Source: Bacillota bacterium
Lineage (GTDB): Bacteria > Bacillota > Clostridia > Oscillospirales > Acutalibacteraceae
Assembly (NCBI GenBank): GCA_009786275.1
Contig: WQTL01000386.1
Location: forward strand, 1 to 6,657
Length of the DNA stretch: 6,657 nucleotides
Direction of reading: 5' to 3'
The notes under the pieces are model-generated. The model had not been told where the DNA came from. It saw only the letters and a list, made by a program, of their open reading frames with translations, and did no database searches. Position numbers and translations under genes: made by a program. Shown in pieces: positions 1-6,645 of this stretch. Within the stretch, counting starts at the first letter, position 1. Each line of letters begins with the position of its first letter.

Positions 1-229
1 TTTCAATGCCTGGATAAAATTGATGCCCAAGGGAACGCCTCCCCTCATCTTTGGTGGCTGCCGGTTGGGTTCTCATCGCCCAACTTCGCATAAAAACACC
101 ATTTTCCAAACGCCGCACACATATAAATACAGTTAATACTTCGCGCGTATGATTAAAATTCAAGCGCGCGTGCATGCGCGAGGGCGGAAGGGCGGCCCGA
201 AGACCGCCCGCCGCTCACAAATTATGGAA
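1..229. other. Left flank without a supported gene
   Basis: Apart from the hairpins at 163-209, bases 1-160 are more AT-rich than the genes. They contain a small inverted repeat GTTGGG/CCCAAC (64-69 and 79-84, nine-base loop). A minus-strand frame begins with ATG at 91 and stays open for 30 codons to the window edge (MRSWAMRTQPAATKDEG then RRSLGHQF...). A weak TTGAAT (156-161) with 17-base spacing to TATTAA (133-138) could be a leftward promoter. There is no good ribosome binding site and the peptide matches no family I recognise, so I do not call a gene. Confidence 0.4.
163..209 (-). terminator. Candidate terminator: two GC-rich hairpins after the fusion gene
   Basis: About 20 bases past the stop codon, the minus strand forms GGGCGGTC-TTCG-GGCCGCCC (190-209). 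This is an eight-pair stem with one G-U pair, closed by the very stable C(UUCG)G tetraloop. Next is the near-palindrome CGCGCATGCACGCGCG (163-178), followed by a loosely T-rich CTTGAATTTT. Neither hairpin has a clean U-run, so intrinsic termination is uncertain; transcript 3'-end protection is an alternative role. Confidence 0.5.
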
Positions 230-3200
230 TTACACCAGCATCTTCCCCAGCTCTGTCAGCTCCTCCAAATTGCTGCCGGAGATGACCGCCAGTTCCACGC
301 CCATGGCCTTGGCCTCCAGGATCTTCGCCGCGGTGATCTCCACGCAGTCGGTCATGTCGGAGGCGCGGCGCAGGCTGGTGCCCGCCACCACCAGGCCGTG
401 GTTCTGCATGATGCACACGGCCTTCTCCTCGCCCATGGCCTCGGCCACCATGTCGCCCAGCTCCGGCGTGCCGGGGATCATGAAGGGCACCACCGGCACC
501 TCGCCGAAGAAGGCGGCGTCGGAGGATACCGGGGTGAACTTCAGCCCCGCAAGGCCCATGAGGGTGGACTTCGTGGCGTGGGAGTGGATGACCGCGCTGA
601 TATCCGGGCGGGCCTTATATATAGCGGTGTGCACGTTCTTCTCGCTGCTGGCGGAAAGCTCCGTCGCGCCGCCCACGGTCTTGCCCTCCAGGTCGATGCG
701 CACCATCTGGTCGGCGGCGAGGTCCCCCTTGTAGATGGAGCTGGGCATAATCCAGACCTCGTTGGGGTTGTCCTCGCAGCGCACGCTGATGTTGCCGCCG
801 ATGCCCGTGACCAGGCCCTTGTGGAAGAGCTCCGTGGTGATGGCCAGCAGCTCGTCGCGGATGTCACCCGTCTTTGGGTGGCCCGTCACGCCCAGGTCCT
901 CCTTGGGGGCCGCGACCACCTGCTGGATCACCGGCTGCTGTACCACAGGCTGCTGCTTTGCGCGCCGCCTGGCGAAGAAGCCTTGCTTGGGTGCTTCGGC
1001 TGCGGGCGCGGTTTCTGCCGGGGCGGGCGGCTGGCTCGCCGCCCCTACAGGCTCTTCTTCCACAGCGCCCAGAGAAGCGATGTCCACCGGGCCAACTTTC
1101 GCGATGGCCGCCTGGTAGGAGCTCATCATCAGGTTCAAAATCGACTGCATGCTCATGGCCTTGCGCACGTTGCCGGTGAAGGACATCTGGCCTGTCATGG
1201 CGGCCTTGGCCCCGTTGACCGCGCCGGTCATCATGCCGTCGAAGATCTCTATCGGCATGCGCAGGTTGACCTCCGCGCCGCTCTCCCCGAAGGTGCCCAG
1301 GTCCGCCTCGATCTCGCCCTTGTTGAAGTAGAGATAGCAGCTCTCCTCGTTGTCCTTGAAGGTGATCTGGAAGGAGATGTCCTTGCTGGCGGTCTTTTCC
1401 TTCACCTGGGCGTCCTGGGACATGAGGGTCAGGAATTCCTTGATGAGGGCCATGTACTTGTCATAGCCGGCGCCGCCGGAGCGTTTGGCGGGGGCAGCGG
1501 CAGGGGCGGCAGATGCTGGTACGGCGGCGGGCGCGGGCGCGGCGGCGAAGGCCTTCACGTCCACCTTGCCCACCTGGTCAATGGCCGCCTGGTAGGAGCT
1601 CATCATGAGCTTCAAAATCGACTGCATGCTCATGGCCTTGCGCACGTTGCCGGTGAAGGACATCTTGCCGGTCATGGCGGCGTTGGCCCCGTTGATGCTG
1701 CCCAGCATCATGCCGTCGAAGATCTCTATCGGCATGCGCAGGTTGACTTCCGCGCCGGCGTCCCCGTAGGTGCCCAGGCCCGCGTCGATCACGCCCTTAT
1801 TGAAGGCGATGTAGCAGCTCTCCTCGTTGTCCTTGAAGGTGATCTGGAAGGAAATCTCCTTGCCGGAGGTTTTCGCCTTGACCTCCTCGTTGGTGGCCAG
1901 GTTGACCAGGAACGCGTCGATGAGCGCCATGTATTTCCCGTAGGGCCCGGAGGGCGCGGGCTTCTGTACCGCCACGGGCGCGGCGGGCGCGGCGGCGGGC
2001 TTGGTGTCCAGCTTCTTCTGGTCAAGGTCGTTCACGCCGATGACCTTATCCTGCAGCTGCTCGAGGGCCGAGGCGTCGATCTTCTTTTCGCCCGTGAAGG
2101 AGAAGCCGCCCTGGAAGGCCTTGCGGTTGACGACGTCGCTGGACATCTCGCCCGCCATGAGCTTTTGCATATTCTCCACCATGATCAGGCCCTGGTGGAC
2201 GCCCACCTGTTTGGTGTTGCCCGCCGTGTGCGGGGTGGAAAGCACGTTGGGCAGCAGCACGAGGGGATCGTTGGAGGCCGGGGGCTCCAGGGGGAACACG
2301 TCCAGGGCCGCGCCCTTCACCTTGCCGGATTTCAGGTTGGCAAGCAGAGCGGCGTAGTCCATCAGCGCGGCCCTTGCCGTATTGACGACCAGCACGCCGT
2401 CCTTCATCTTCTCAAACGCTTTCGCGTCGATCATGTTCGTCGTCTCGGGGGTGACGGGGGCGTGCAGGGAGACGATGTCGCTGACCGCGAGCAGCTCGTC
2501 GAGCTCCACCTTCTTTGCGCCCATGAGGATGGCGTCCTCGCGGCTGAGGTAGGGGTCGTATACAAACACGTTGGCCTCGAAGCCCAGCAGGCGCTTGATG
2601 ACCTTCCTGCCGATGGCCCCGCCGCCCACGATGCCCACGTTGGCCCGCCAGAGCTCCAGGCCCTGGTAGCGGAAATAGGCCGCGCCCTGCCGGCCCATGT
2701 CGCCCGCGTCGCCGGGCTCCTTGAGGAAGGCGGCGGATTCGGGCACCATGCGCGCGATGTTGAGCATGAAGGCGATGGCCATGTCCGCCACGGCGTCGCA
2801 GTTGCGCCCGGGGGTGTATACCACGGGGATGCCCGCCGCGGAGCAGGCGTCGATATCGATGTTGGTGGGGTTGCCCCGGCACACGCCTATCATGCGCAGG
2901 CCCGGGAGCTCCTTGATGATGGCCGCGTCCACGATGTCCACCTCGGTGATGAACACGTCGTAGTCCTTCAGGGTCGCGATCATGTCGTCACCCTCGAGCA
3001 TCTCGCCGTCACGGTAGCTCTTGTAGGTGACGCTGCCGAACTCGCCGAGCATCTTCACCGCGTCCTCGGAGAGGTCCGCGTCGGCGTAGATACGCAAGGA
3101 TACGGCCTCGCCGCTCCCCGCCGCGTCCGCGCCTGCGCCGTCCTGGCGCAGCTCGGTGATCAGCGCGCCCAATTGCATGAAGCTGTCGCTGGAGGTTTTG

Positions 3201-4672
3201 TACATCTCCGCCCACTCGTCGTAGATGCGCTCGTAGGCCTCGCATTCGCTTTGGATGGGGGCGCGCAGGCCCGCGAATTTCTCGGCGGCCGCCGCGTGGT
3301 CCGCGCAGACGCCCGCGCCCACCGCGGCGCAGATCACCGCGCCCATGGCGGTGGCGAAGACCGGGAATTCGGAGACGGCCACCGGCCTGGAGGCGGCCTG
3401 GCTGACCACCTCGGCGAAGATGCCGTCCTTGGCCATGCCGCCGCCGAAGCGGATCTCGCCGGTATTCAGCCCGGCGACCTCCTCGAGCTGCTCCACGTTG
3501 CCGCGCACGGCGAAGGCCATCCCCTCCACGACGGCGCGGGAAGCCTTATTGCGGTCCGCCGAAGCCTCGGGCACGTAGTTGGTGGTTGAGAACAGCGTCT
3601 GCTCGATGGGCAGGCTCAATACAGAGTTGTTGAATATCTGCGCGCCCACGGTGGAGAGCATGCCCCCCGCGCCCGGGCCCGCCTTGGCGGCGGCGGCCAT
3701 CAGCGCGCCGCAGGGGTTCGGGTTGTCGCCGAACAGCAGACCCGCGATCCACTCCAGGGAGACGCCCATGCCCCCCGCGTTGGCCTCCAGCACGTATTTG
3801 CCCGGCACGCCCGCCACGCCCGTCCACAGGCGGCCCTTCGGGTCCACCACGGGCTTGTCGGAGATCATCTGTATGGGGGTGGTGGTGCCCGCGGCCACGG
3901 CCAGCGCGCCGTTCGCGACTGCGCCCATGCCCAGCAGGGCGCTCTGGGTGTCGCCCGCGCCGGTGACGACGAGGGTGGATTCGCTTAAACCCAGGGCCCG
4001 CGCGGCCTCGGCGTTCAGGTTGCCCAGGCTGGCGCCGGCGTCGATGAGCTCGGCGAACATGGACCTGTCGAGGCCCAGCTTGGCGATCATGGCGTCCGAC
4101 CAGGCGTTCGCGCCCAGGTCGTAGAGCATGGTCTCGCCGGCCTGGCTGCGCTCGGCGAAAATCTTGCCGGTGAAGCGGTAGTTCAGGTAGTCCTGCAAAG
4201 AAAAGGCGGTCTTAATATTCGCGTAGAGGTCGGGTTGGGTCTCCCGGAGCCACAGCAGCTTGCAGGCCGTGAGGTTCGGCATGGGCCTGTGGCCGGAAAG
4301 CTTGTAGATCTCGCCGGCGCAGGTGTCGTTCAGGCGCATGGTGGCGTCCACGGCCCGGGCGTCGCGGTTCGGGCTGGAGAACAGCACGGCGCCGTCCTTG
4401 TCGAGGGCCACGAGGGTGTGCCGCAGCACGGCGGTGGAGAGCGCCGCGATGTCCGCCACCGCGTAGCCCCCTTTGGCGAGGCAGTCCTTCACGGCCTGCG
4501 CCACGATGCCGAAGATGGCCTCGGTGTCCATGCCATAGCCGAACTCGCCGATGGTGAACAGCGCCTTGCCCATGTTGTGCTTGACTGAGGTGATCTTCCC
4601 GCTTTCGGTCTCCCGGATAACGGCCCGCACGGAGCCGCCGCCCACGTCAATGCCCAGCAGTGCCTTTGCCAT
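230..4672 (-). CDS. Five-domain fusion: FGGY carbohydrate kinase / D-2-hydroxyacid dehydrogenase / SCP2 / SCP2 / class II aldolase
   Basis: This is a predicted soluble 1480-residue enzyme. Residues 1-500 form an FGGY sugar kinase with phosphate-1 motif IDVGGGSVRAV, NRDARA near 102-107, phosphate-2 motif TGAGDTQ (likely catalytic Asp241), AGTTTP at 261 and adenosine-site FGGGMAKDG at 409. Residues 525-850 form a D-2-hydroxyacid dehydrogenase with Rossmann GGGAIG at 683-688, Asp706 after beta-2 (suggesting NAD), and likely catalytic residues Arg767, Glu796 and His815. Two SCP2 domains lie at 911-1042 and 1070-1201. Residues 1262-1480 form a class II aldolase with likely metal ligands His1363, His1365 and His1425, and Glu1344 in SSE. 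Each domain has about the usual stand-alone length, and the aldolase has no methionine of its own at its start. The start at 4672 is chosen because a GGAGGT site lies six bases upstream and a near-consensus promoter follows; the open frame to 4771 would begin upstream of that promoter. The substrate is unknown. The kinase resembles LsrK and xylulokinase types by eye only. Confidence 0.95.
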   Translation of the reverse strand: MAKALLGIDVGGGSVRAVIRETESGKITSVKHNMGKALFTIGEFGYGMDTEAIFGIVAQAVKDCLAKGGYAVADIAALSTAVLRHTLVALDKDGAVLFSSPNRDARAVDATMRLNDTCAGEIYKLSGHRPMPNLTACKLLWLRETQPDLYANIKTAFSLQDYLNYRFTGKIFAERSQAGETMLYDLGANAWSDAMIAKLGLDRSMFAELIDAGASLGNLNAEAARALGLSESTLVVTGAGDTQSALLGMGAVANGALAVAAGTTTPIQMISDKPVVDPKGRLWTGVAGVPGKYVLEANAGGMGVSLEWIAGLLFGDNPNPCGALMAAAAKAGPGAGGMLSTVGAQIFNNSVLSLPIEQTLFSTTNYVPEASADRNKASRAVVEGMAFAVRGNVEQLEEVAGLNTGEIRFGGGMAKDGIFAEVVSQAASRPVAVSEFPVFATAMGAVICAAVGAGVCADHAAAAEKFAGLRAPIQSECEAYERIYDEWAEMYKTSSDSFMQLGALITELRQDGAGADAAGSGEAVSLRIYADADLSEDAVKMLGEFGSVTYKSYRDGEMLEGDDMIATLKDYDVFITEVDIVDAAIIKELPGLRMIGVCRGNPTNIDIDACSAAGIPVVYTPGRNCDAVADMAIAFMLNIARMVPESAAFLKEPGDAGDMGRQGAAYFRYQGLELWRANVGIVGGGAIGRKVIKRLLGFEANVFVYDPYLSREDAILMGAKKVELDELLAVSDIVSLHAPVTPETTNMIDAKAFEKMKDGVLVVNTARAALMDYAALLANLKSGKVKGAALDVFPLEPPASNDPLVLLPNVLSTPHTAGNTKQVGVHQGLIMVENMQKLMAGEMSSDVVNRKAFQGGFSFTGEKKIDASALEQLQDKVIGVNDLDQKKLDTKPAAAPAAPVAVQKPAPSGPYGKYMALIDAFLVNLATNEEVKAKTSGKEISFQITFKDNEESCYIAFNKGVIDAGLGTYGDAGAEVNLRMPIEIFDGMMLGSINGANAAMTGKMSFTGNVRKAMSMQSILKLMMSSYQAAIDQVGKVDVKAFAAAPAPAAVPASAAPAAAPAKRSGGAGYDKYMALIKEFLTLMSQDAQVKEKTASKDISFQITFKDNEESCYLYFNKGEIEADLGTFGESGAEVNLRMPIEIFDGMMTGAVNGAKAAMTGQMSFTGNVRKAMSMQSILNLMMSSYQAAIAKVGPVDIASLGAVEEEPVGAASQPPAPAETAPAAEAPKQGFFARRRAKQQPVVQQPVIQQVVAAPKEDLGVTGHPKTGDIRDELLAITTELFHKGLVTGIGGNISVRCEDNPNEVWIMPSSIYKGDLAADQMVRIDLEGKTVGGATELSASSEKNVHTAIYKARPDISAVIHSHATKSTLMGLAGLKFTPVSSDAAFFGEVPVVPFMIPGTPELGDMVAEAMGEEKAVCIMQNHGLVVAGTSLRRASDMTDCVEITAAKILEAKAMGVELAVISGSNLEELTELGKMLV
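890..1069 (-). other. Interdomain linker of the fusion protein: acidic, Pro/Ala-rich, then basic and Gln/Val-rich
   Basis: Residues 1202-1261 join the second SCP2 domain to the aldolase. The segment starts acidic (VEEEPVG) and continues as Pro/Ala/Glu low complexity. It then switches to a basic stretch (FFARRRAK at 1232-1239) and a Gln/Pro/Val repeat (QQPVVQQPVIQQ) before the aldolase begins near 1262. It is about twice as long as the other two Ala/Pro linkers (residues 889-910 and 1043-1069). It is probably disordered. The basic-aromatic patch could contact nucleic acid, membrane or a partner, but nothing here shows which. Confidence 0.7.
1070..1942 (-). repeat. Tandem in-frame duplication encoding two SCP2 domains
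   Basis: Two direct copies of 396 bases lie at 1547-1942 (protein residues 911-1042) and 1070-1465 (residues 1070-1201), offset by 477 bases (159 codons). By hand alignment about 96 of 132 residues are identical. Shared blocks include SFQITFKDNEESCY, EVNLRMPIEIFDGMM and MSFTGNVRKAMSMQSIL. At DNA level there is an uninterrupted 55-base identity (1134-1188 against 1611-1665), with other long identical runs nearby, so third positions are also conserved. Differences cluster in the N-terminal helix and around the presumed ligand-facing strand (IAF against LYF after SCY). A 27-residue Ala/Pro linker separates the copies. SCP2 domains typically bind lipids or acyl-CoAs in a hydrophobic tunnel; whether these do is unknown. 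Confidence 0.93.
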
Positions 4673-4678
4673 GGTCCT

Positions 4679-4684
4679 ACCTCC
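4679..4684 (-). promoter_or_regulatory. Ribosome binding site of the fusion gene
   Basis: The minus strand reads GGAGGT ending six bases before the ATG at 4672, a strong anti-16S match at good spacing. It selects MAKALLGIDV as the N-terminus. Upstream in-frame ATGs at 4705 and 4771 have no such site and lie in or before the promoter. Confidence 0.9.
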
Positions 4685-4703
4685 CAAAAAACATATTTTT
4701 TTC

Positions 4704-4732
4704 ATTATATAGCGCGGCGGGGATTTAGTCAA
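4704..4732 (-). promoter_or_regulatory. Sigma-A type promoter of the fusion gene
   Basis: On the minus strand a -35 box TTGACT (4727-4732, five of six consensus bases) is separated by exactly 17 bases from a perfect -10 box TATAAT (4704-4709). The predicted transcript starts near 4697, giving a leader of about 25 bases. A second TTGACT overlaps at 4732-4737, making TTGACTTGACT, but its spacer would be 22 bases, so it is more likely an operator half or chance. Confidence 0.85.
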
Positions 4733-4761
4733 GTCAACCTGCACAAAAAACGAAAAATCAA

Positions 4762-4790
4762 TTGTAAACAAATTATTTCTATGCTATAAT
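4762..4790 (+). promoter_or_regulatory. Extended -10 sigma-A type promoter of the ABC transporter gene
   Basis: The plus strand has TTGTAA (4762-4767, four of six consensus bases), a 17-base spacer, and TATAAT (4785-4790) preceded by TGC, an extended -10. The transcript should start near 4797, about 24 bases before the start codon. A short inverted repeat TTGT-AA-ACAA (4762-4771) overlaps the -35 box and could be a repressor site, though ten bases is weak evidence. Confidence 0.85.
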
Positions 4791-4807
4791 GGAAGGGTAT
4801 GACGGAC

Positions 4808-4814
4808 GGGAGGG
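4808..4814 (+). promoter_or_regulatory. Ribosome binding site of the ABC transporter gene
   Basis: GGGAGGG lies six bases before the ATG at 4821 and supports that start. The ATG at 4799 is in another frame and has no suitable site. Confidence 0.85.
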
Positions 4815-4820
4815 ACGTAT

Positions 4821-6563
4821 ATGAACGTATGGAGGCAAAACCTCGGGCTGCTGCGGCGCTTTTGGCCCTACCTGTGGAAGCGGCGCGGCATCCTGGCGCT
4901 TGACCTGGGCTGCGCGCTGTTCTGCGCGGTGTCCCAGATCGTGCTGCCGCTGATCGTGCGGCGCATCACCGACAGCGCCGTGGAGGACCCGGCCTCGCTG
5001 ACGCTGCGGCTCATCCTCACGGTGGGCGGGGCCTACCTGCTGCTGCGCCTGGTGGAGGCCGCGGCGAACTATTTCATGCTCACCCAGGGGCACTACATGG
5101 GCGCGCGCATCGAGACCGACATGCGCAACGACCTGTTCGGGCACATGCAGGGCCTGTCGTTCTCCTACTACGACAACACGAAGGTGGGCCAGCTGATGAG
5201 CCGCCTGACCACCGACCTATTCGATGTGACGGAGTTCGCCCACCACACGCCGGAGAACATCCTGCTGGCCGCGGTGAAGCTCACCGCCTGCATGATTTTG
5301 TTCGCCCGCATGAACCTGTGGCTGGCCCTGGCGGTGACGGTGCTGACCCCGGTGATGTTCCTCGTCACCAGCCGCGCCCGCAAACGCATGAAGGAGGCCT
5401 TCCGGCAGCAGCGCAGCCAGATCGGCGAGATCAACGCCATGGCGGAGGACAGCCTGCTGGGTATACGGGTGGTGAAGTCCTTCGCGAACGAGGAGACGGA
5501 AAATATAAAGTTCCGCAAGGGCAACGCGCGCTTCTTCCGGGTGAAAAAGCGCGGCTATCAGTACATGGCGCAGAGGTCCTTCATCAACTGCGTGTGCGAC
5601 GGCCTGATGTACCTGGCGGCGGTGTGCATCGGGGCCTGGCTGCTGCGGGAACGGCGCATCACCGTGGGCGATTTCTCCATGGTGCTGCTGCTGGTGTCCA
5701 CGCTGCTGAGCTCCATCAAGCAGATGATCGACTTCAGCGAGCAGTTCAACCGGGGCGTCACGGGCCTGGAGCGCTTCGCCGAGGTGATGGACGAGCTGAC
5801 CGAGACGGAGAAGGCCGACGGCGCCGTGGAACTCGATCACGTGCGCGGCGAGATCGCGTTCCGGGATGTGTCCTTTACCTACCCCGGCACGGAGCGCCCG
5901 GTGCTGAACGGCTTCAGCCTGACCATCCCGCCGGGGGAGAGCGTGGCCCTGGTCGGCCCCAGCGGCGGCGGCAAGACCACCCTGTGCAACCTCGTGCCCC
6001 GCTTCTACGACGCCTGCGAGGGCGCCATCGCCATCGACGGCCACGACGTGCGGGACCTCACCCTGCAAAGCCTGCGCCGCAACATCGGCGTGGTGCAGCA
6101 GGACGTCTACCTGTTCTCGGGCTCCGTGCGGGAGAACATCGCCTACGGCATGGCCGAGGCCACGCAGGAGGAGATCCGCCGGGCGGCGAAGCTTGCCGGG
6201 GCCGACGAATTCATTCAAAAATTGCCCGAGGGCTACGATACCTATGTGGGCGAGCGCGGCGTAAAACTCTCCGGCGGGCAAAAGCAGCGCGTGTCCATCG
6301 CCCGGGTGTTCCTGCGCAACCCGCCCATTTTGATCCTGGACGAGGCGACGTCCTCCCTGGACAACGAGAGCGAGCGCCTGGTGCAGGAGAGCCTGGAGCG
6401 CCTGGCGAAGGGCCGCACCACCATCACCATCGCCCACCGCCTGACCACGATACAGAACGCGGGGCAGATCGTCGTGCTCACCGAGGACGGCGTGGCCGAG
6501 CGGGGGAACCACGCGGACCTGCTGAAGGCGGAGGGGCTGTACGCGTATATGTGGAACAGGTGA
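4821..6563 (+). CDS. ABC exporter half-transporter (fused membrane and ATPase domains)
   Basis: This 580-residue type IV (MsbA/Sav1866-like) ABC exporter sits in the cytoplasmic membrane and uses ATP to move a substrate outward. The membrane domain occupies roughly residues 20-305, with hydrophobic segments near 24-47, 61-86, 147-163, 166-184, 256-276 and 284-300. The ATPase domain covers about 340-580: A-loop Tyr354, Walker A GPSGGGKTT (379-387), Q-loop Gln427, signature LSGGQKQR (483-490), Walker B ILILDEAT with catalytic Glu508, D-loop SSLD, and H-loop His539. All motifs are canonical, so each ATP site of a homodimer would be active. No partner half-transporter lies in the window, though one could follow past the right edge. 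The length is normal for the family. The gene has its own promoter and diverges from the fusion gene. The substrate cannot be read from sequence: drug, peptide or lipid export are all possible. Confidence 0.96.
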   Translation: MNVWRQNLGLLRRFWPYLWKRRGILALDLGCALFCAVSQIVLPLIVRRITDSAVEDPASLTLRLILTVGGAYLLLRLVEAAANYFMLTQGHYMGARIETDMRNDLFGHMQGLSFSYYDNTKVGQLMSRLTTDLFDVTEFAHHTPENILLAAVKLTACMILFARMNLWLALAVTVLTPVMFLVTSRARKRMKEAFRQQRSQIGEINAMAEDSLLGIRVVKSFANEETENIKFRKGNARFFRVKKRGYQYMAQRSFINCVCDGLMYLAAVCIGAWLLRERRITVGDFSMVLLLVSTLLSSIKQMIDFSEQFNRGVTGLERFAEVMDELTETEKADGAVELDHVRGEIAFRDVSFTYPGTERPVLNGFSLTIPPGESVALVGPSGGGKTTLCNLVPRFYDACEGAIAIDGHDVRDLTLQSLRRNIGVVQQDVYLFSGSVRENIAYGMAEATQEEIRRAAKLAGADEFIQKLPEGYDTYVGERGVKLSGGQKQRVSIARVFLRNPPILILDEATSSLDNESERLVQESLERLAKGRTTITIAHRLTTIQNAGQIVVLTEDGVAERGNHADLLKAEGLYAYMWNR

Positions 6564-6576
6564 GAGCGATACCCCC

Positions 6577-6609
6577 GGCCTTCGGCCACCCCCCTCTGGC
6601 AGAGGGGGG
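6577..6609 (+). repeat. REP-like intergenic hairpin element after the ABC gene
   Basis: Fourteen bases after the stop codon a small hairpin GGCC-TTC-GGCC (6577-6587) is followed directly by a perfect nine-pair hairpin CCCCCCTCT-GGC-AGAGGGGGG (6589-6609). No U-run follows on either strand, so it is not a classic intrinsic terminator. C-run/G-run hairpins of this kind often occur as dispersed intergenic repeats in GC-rich Clostridia (general recollection, not checked). It could still block RNA decay or help termination. Confidence 0.55.
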
Positions 6610-6645
6610 CTATCTGTACGCTTGTCATAACTTTCGTATAGAGCA

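Noticed and set aside
60..110. A tRNA-like arm around GTTGGG/CCCAAC
   Set aside because: The loop is nine bases with no T-loop consensus, and no acceptor, D or anticodon arms could be placed around it.
1070..1942. The direct repeats as a CRISPR array or mobile element
   Set aside because: There are only two in-frame 396-base copies encoding a known protein domain, with no short regular repeats, no terminal inverted repeats and no transposase.
149..3589. A 1146-codon open frame on the plus strand, antisense to the fusion gene
   Set aside because: It mirrors the fusion gene. The product is rich in His, Gly, Arg and Ala with repeated low-complexity segments and no recognisable domain. It has no ribosome binding site, and long antisense frames are expected opposite GC-rich genes.
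4235..4588. A 117-codon plus-strand frame within the kinase region
   Set aside because: Antisense shadow with Gly/His/Val-rich composition and no supporting signals.
4673..4771. 33-residue N-terminal extension of the fusion protein from the ATG at 4771, or a shorter one from 4705
   Set aside because: The -35 and -10 boxes at 4704-4732 lie inside this stretch, so transcription would start after these codons. The good ribosome binding site serves the ATG at 4672, where the kinase phosphate-1 motif begins normally.
4762..4776. Possible catabolite-control (cre) site around TTGTAAACAAATT
   Set aside because: It lacks the central CG of the cre consensus and matches only one half, so it is not supported.
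5217..6512. A 431-codon minus-strand open frame opposite the ABC transporter
   Set aside because: His/Ala/Gly/Gln-rich composition, no domain and no promoter or ribosome binding site; a shadow of the canonical ABC gene.
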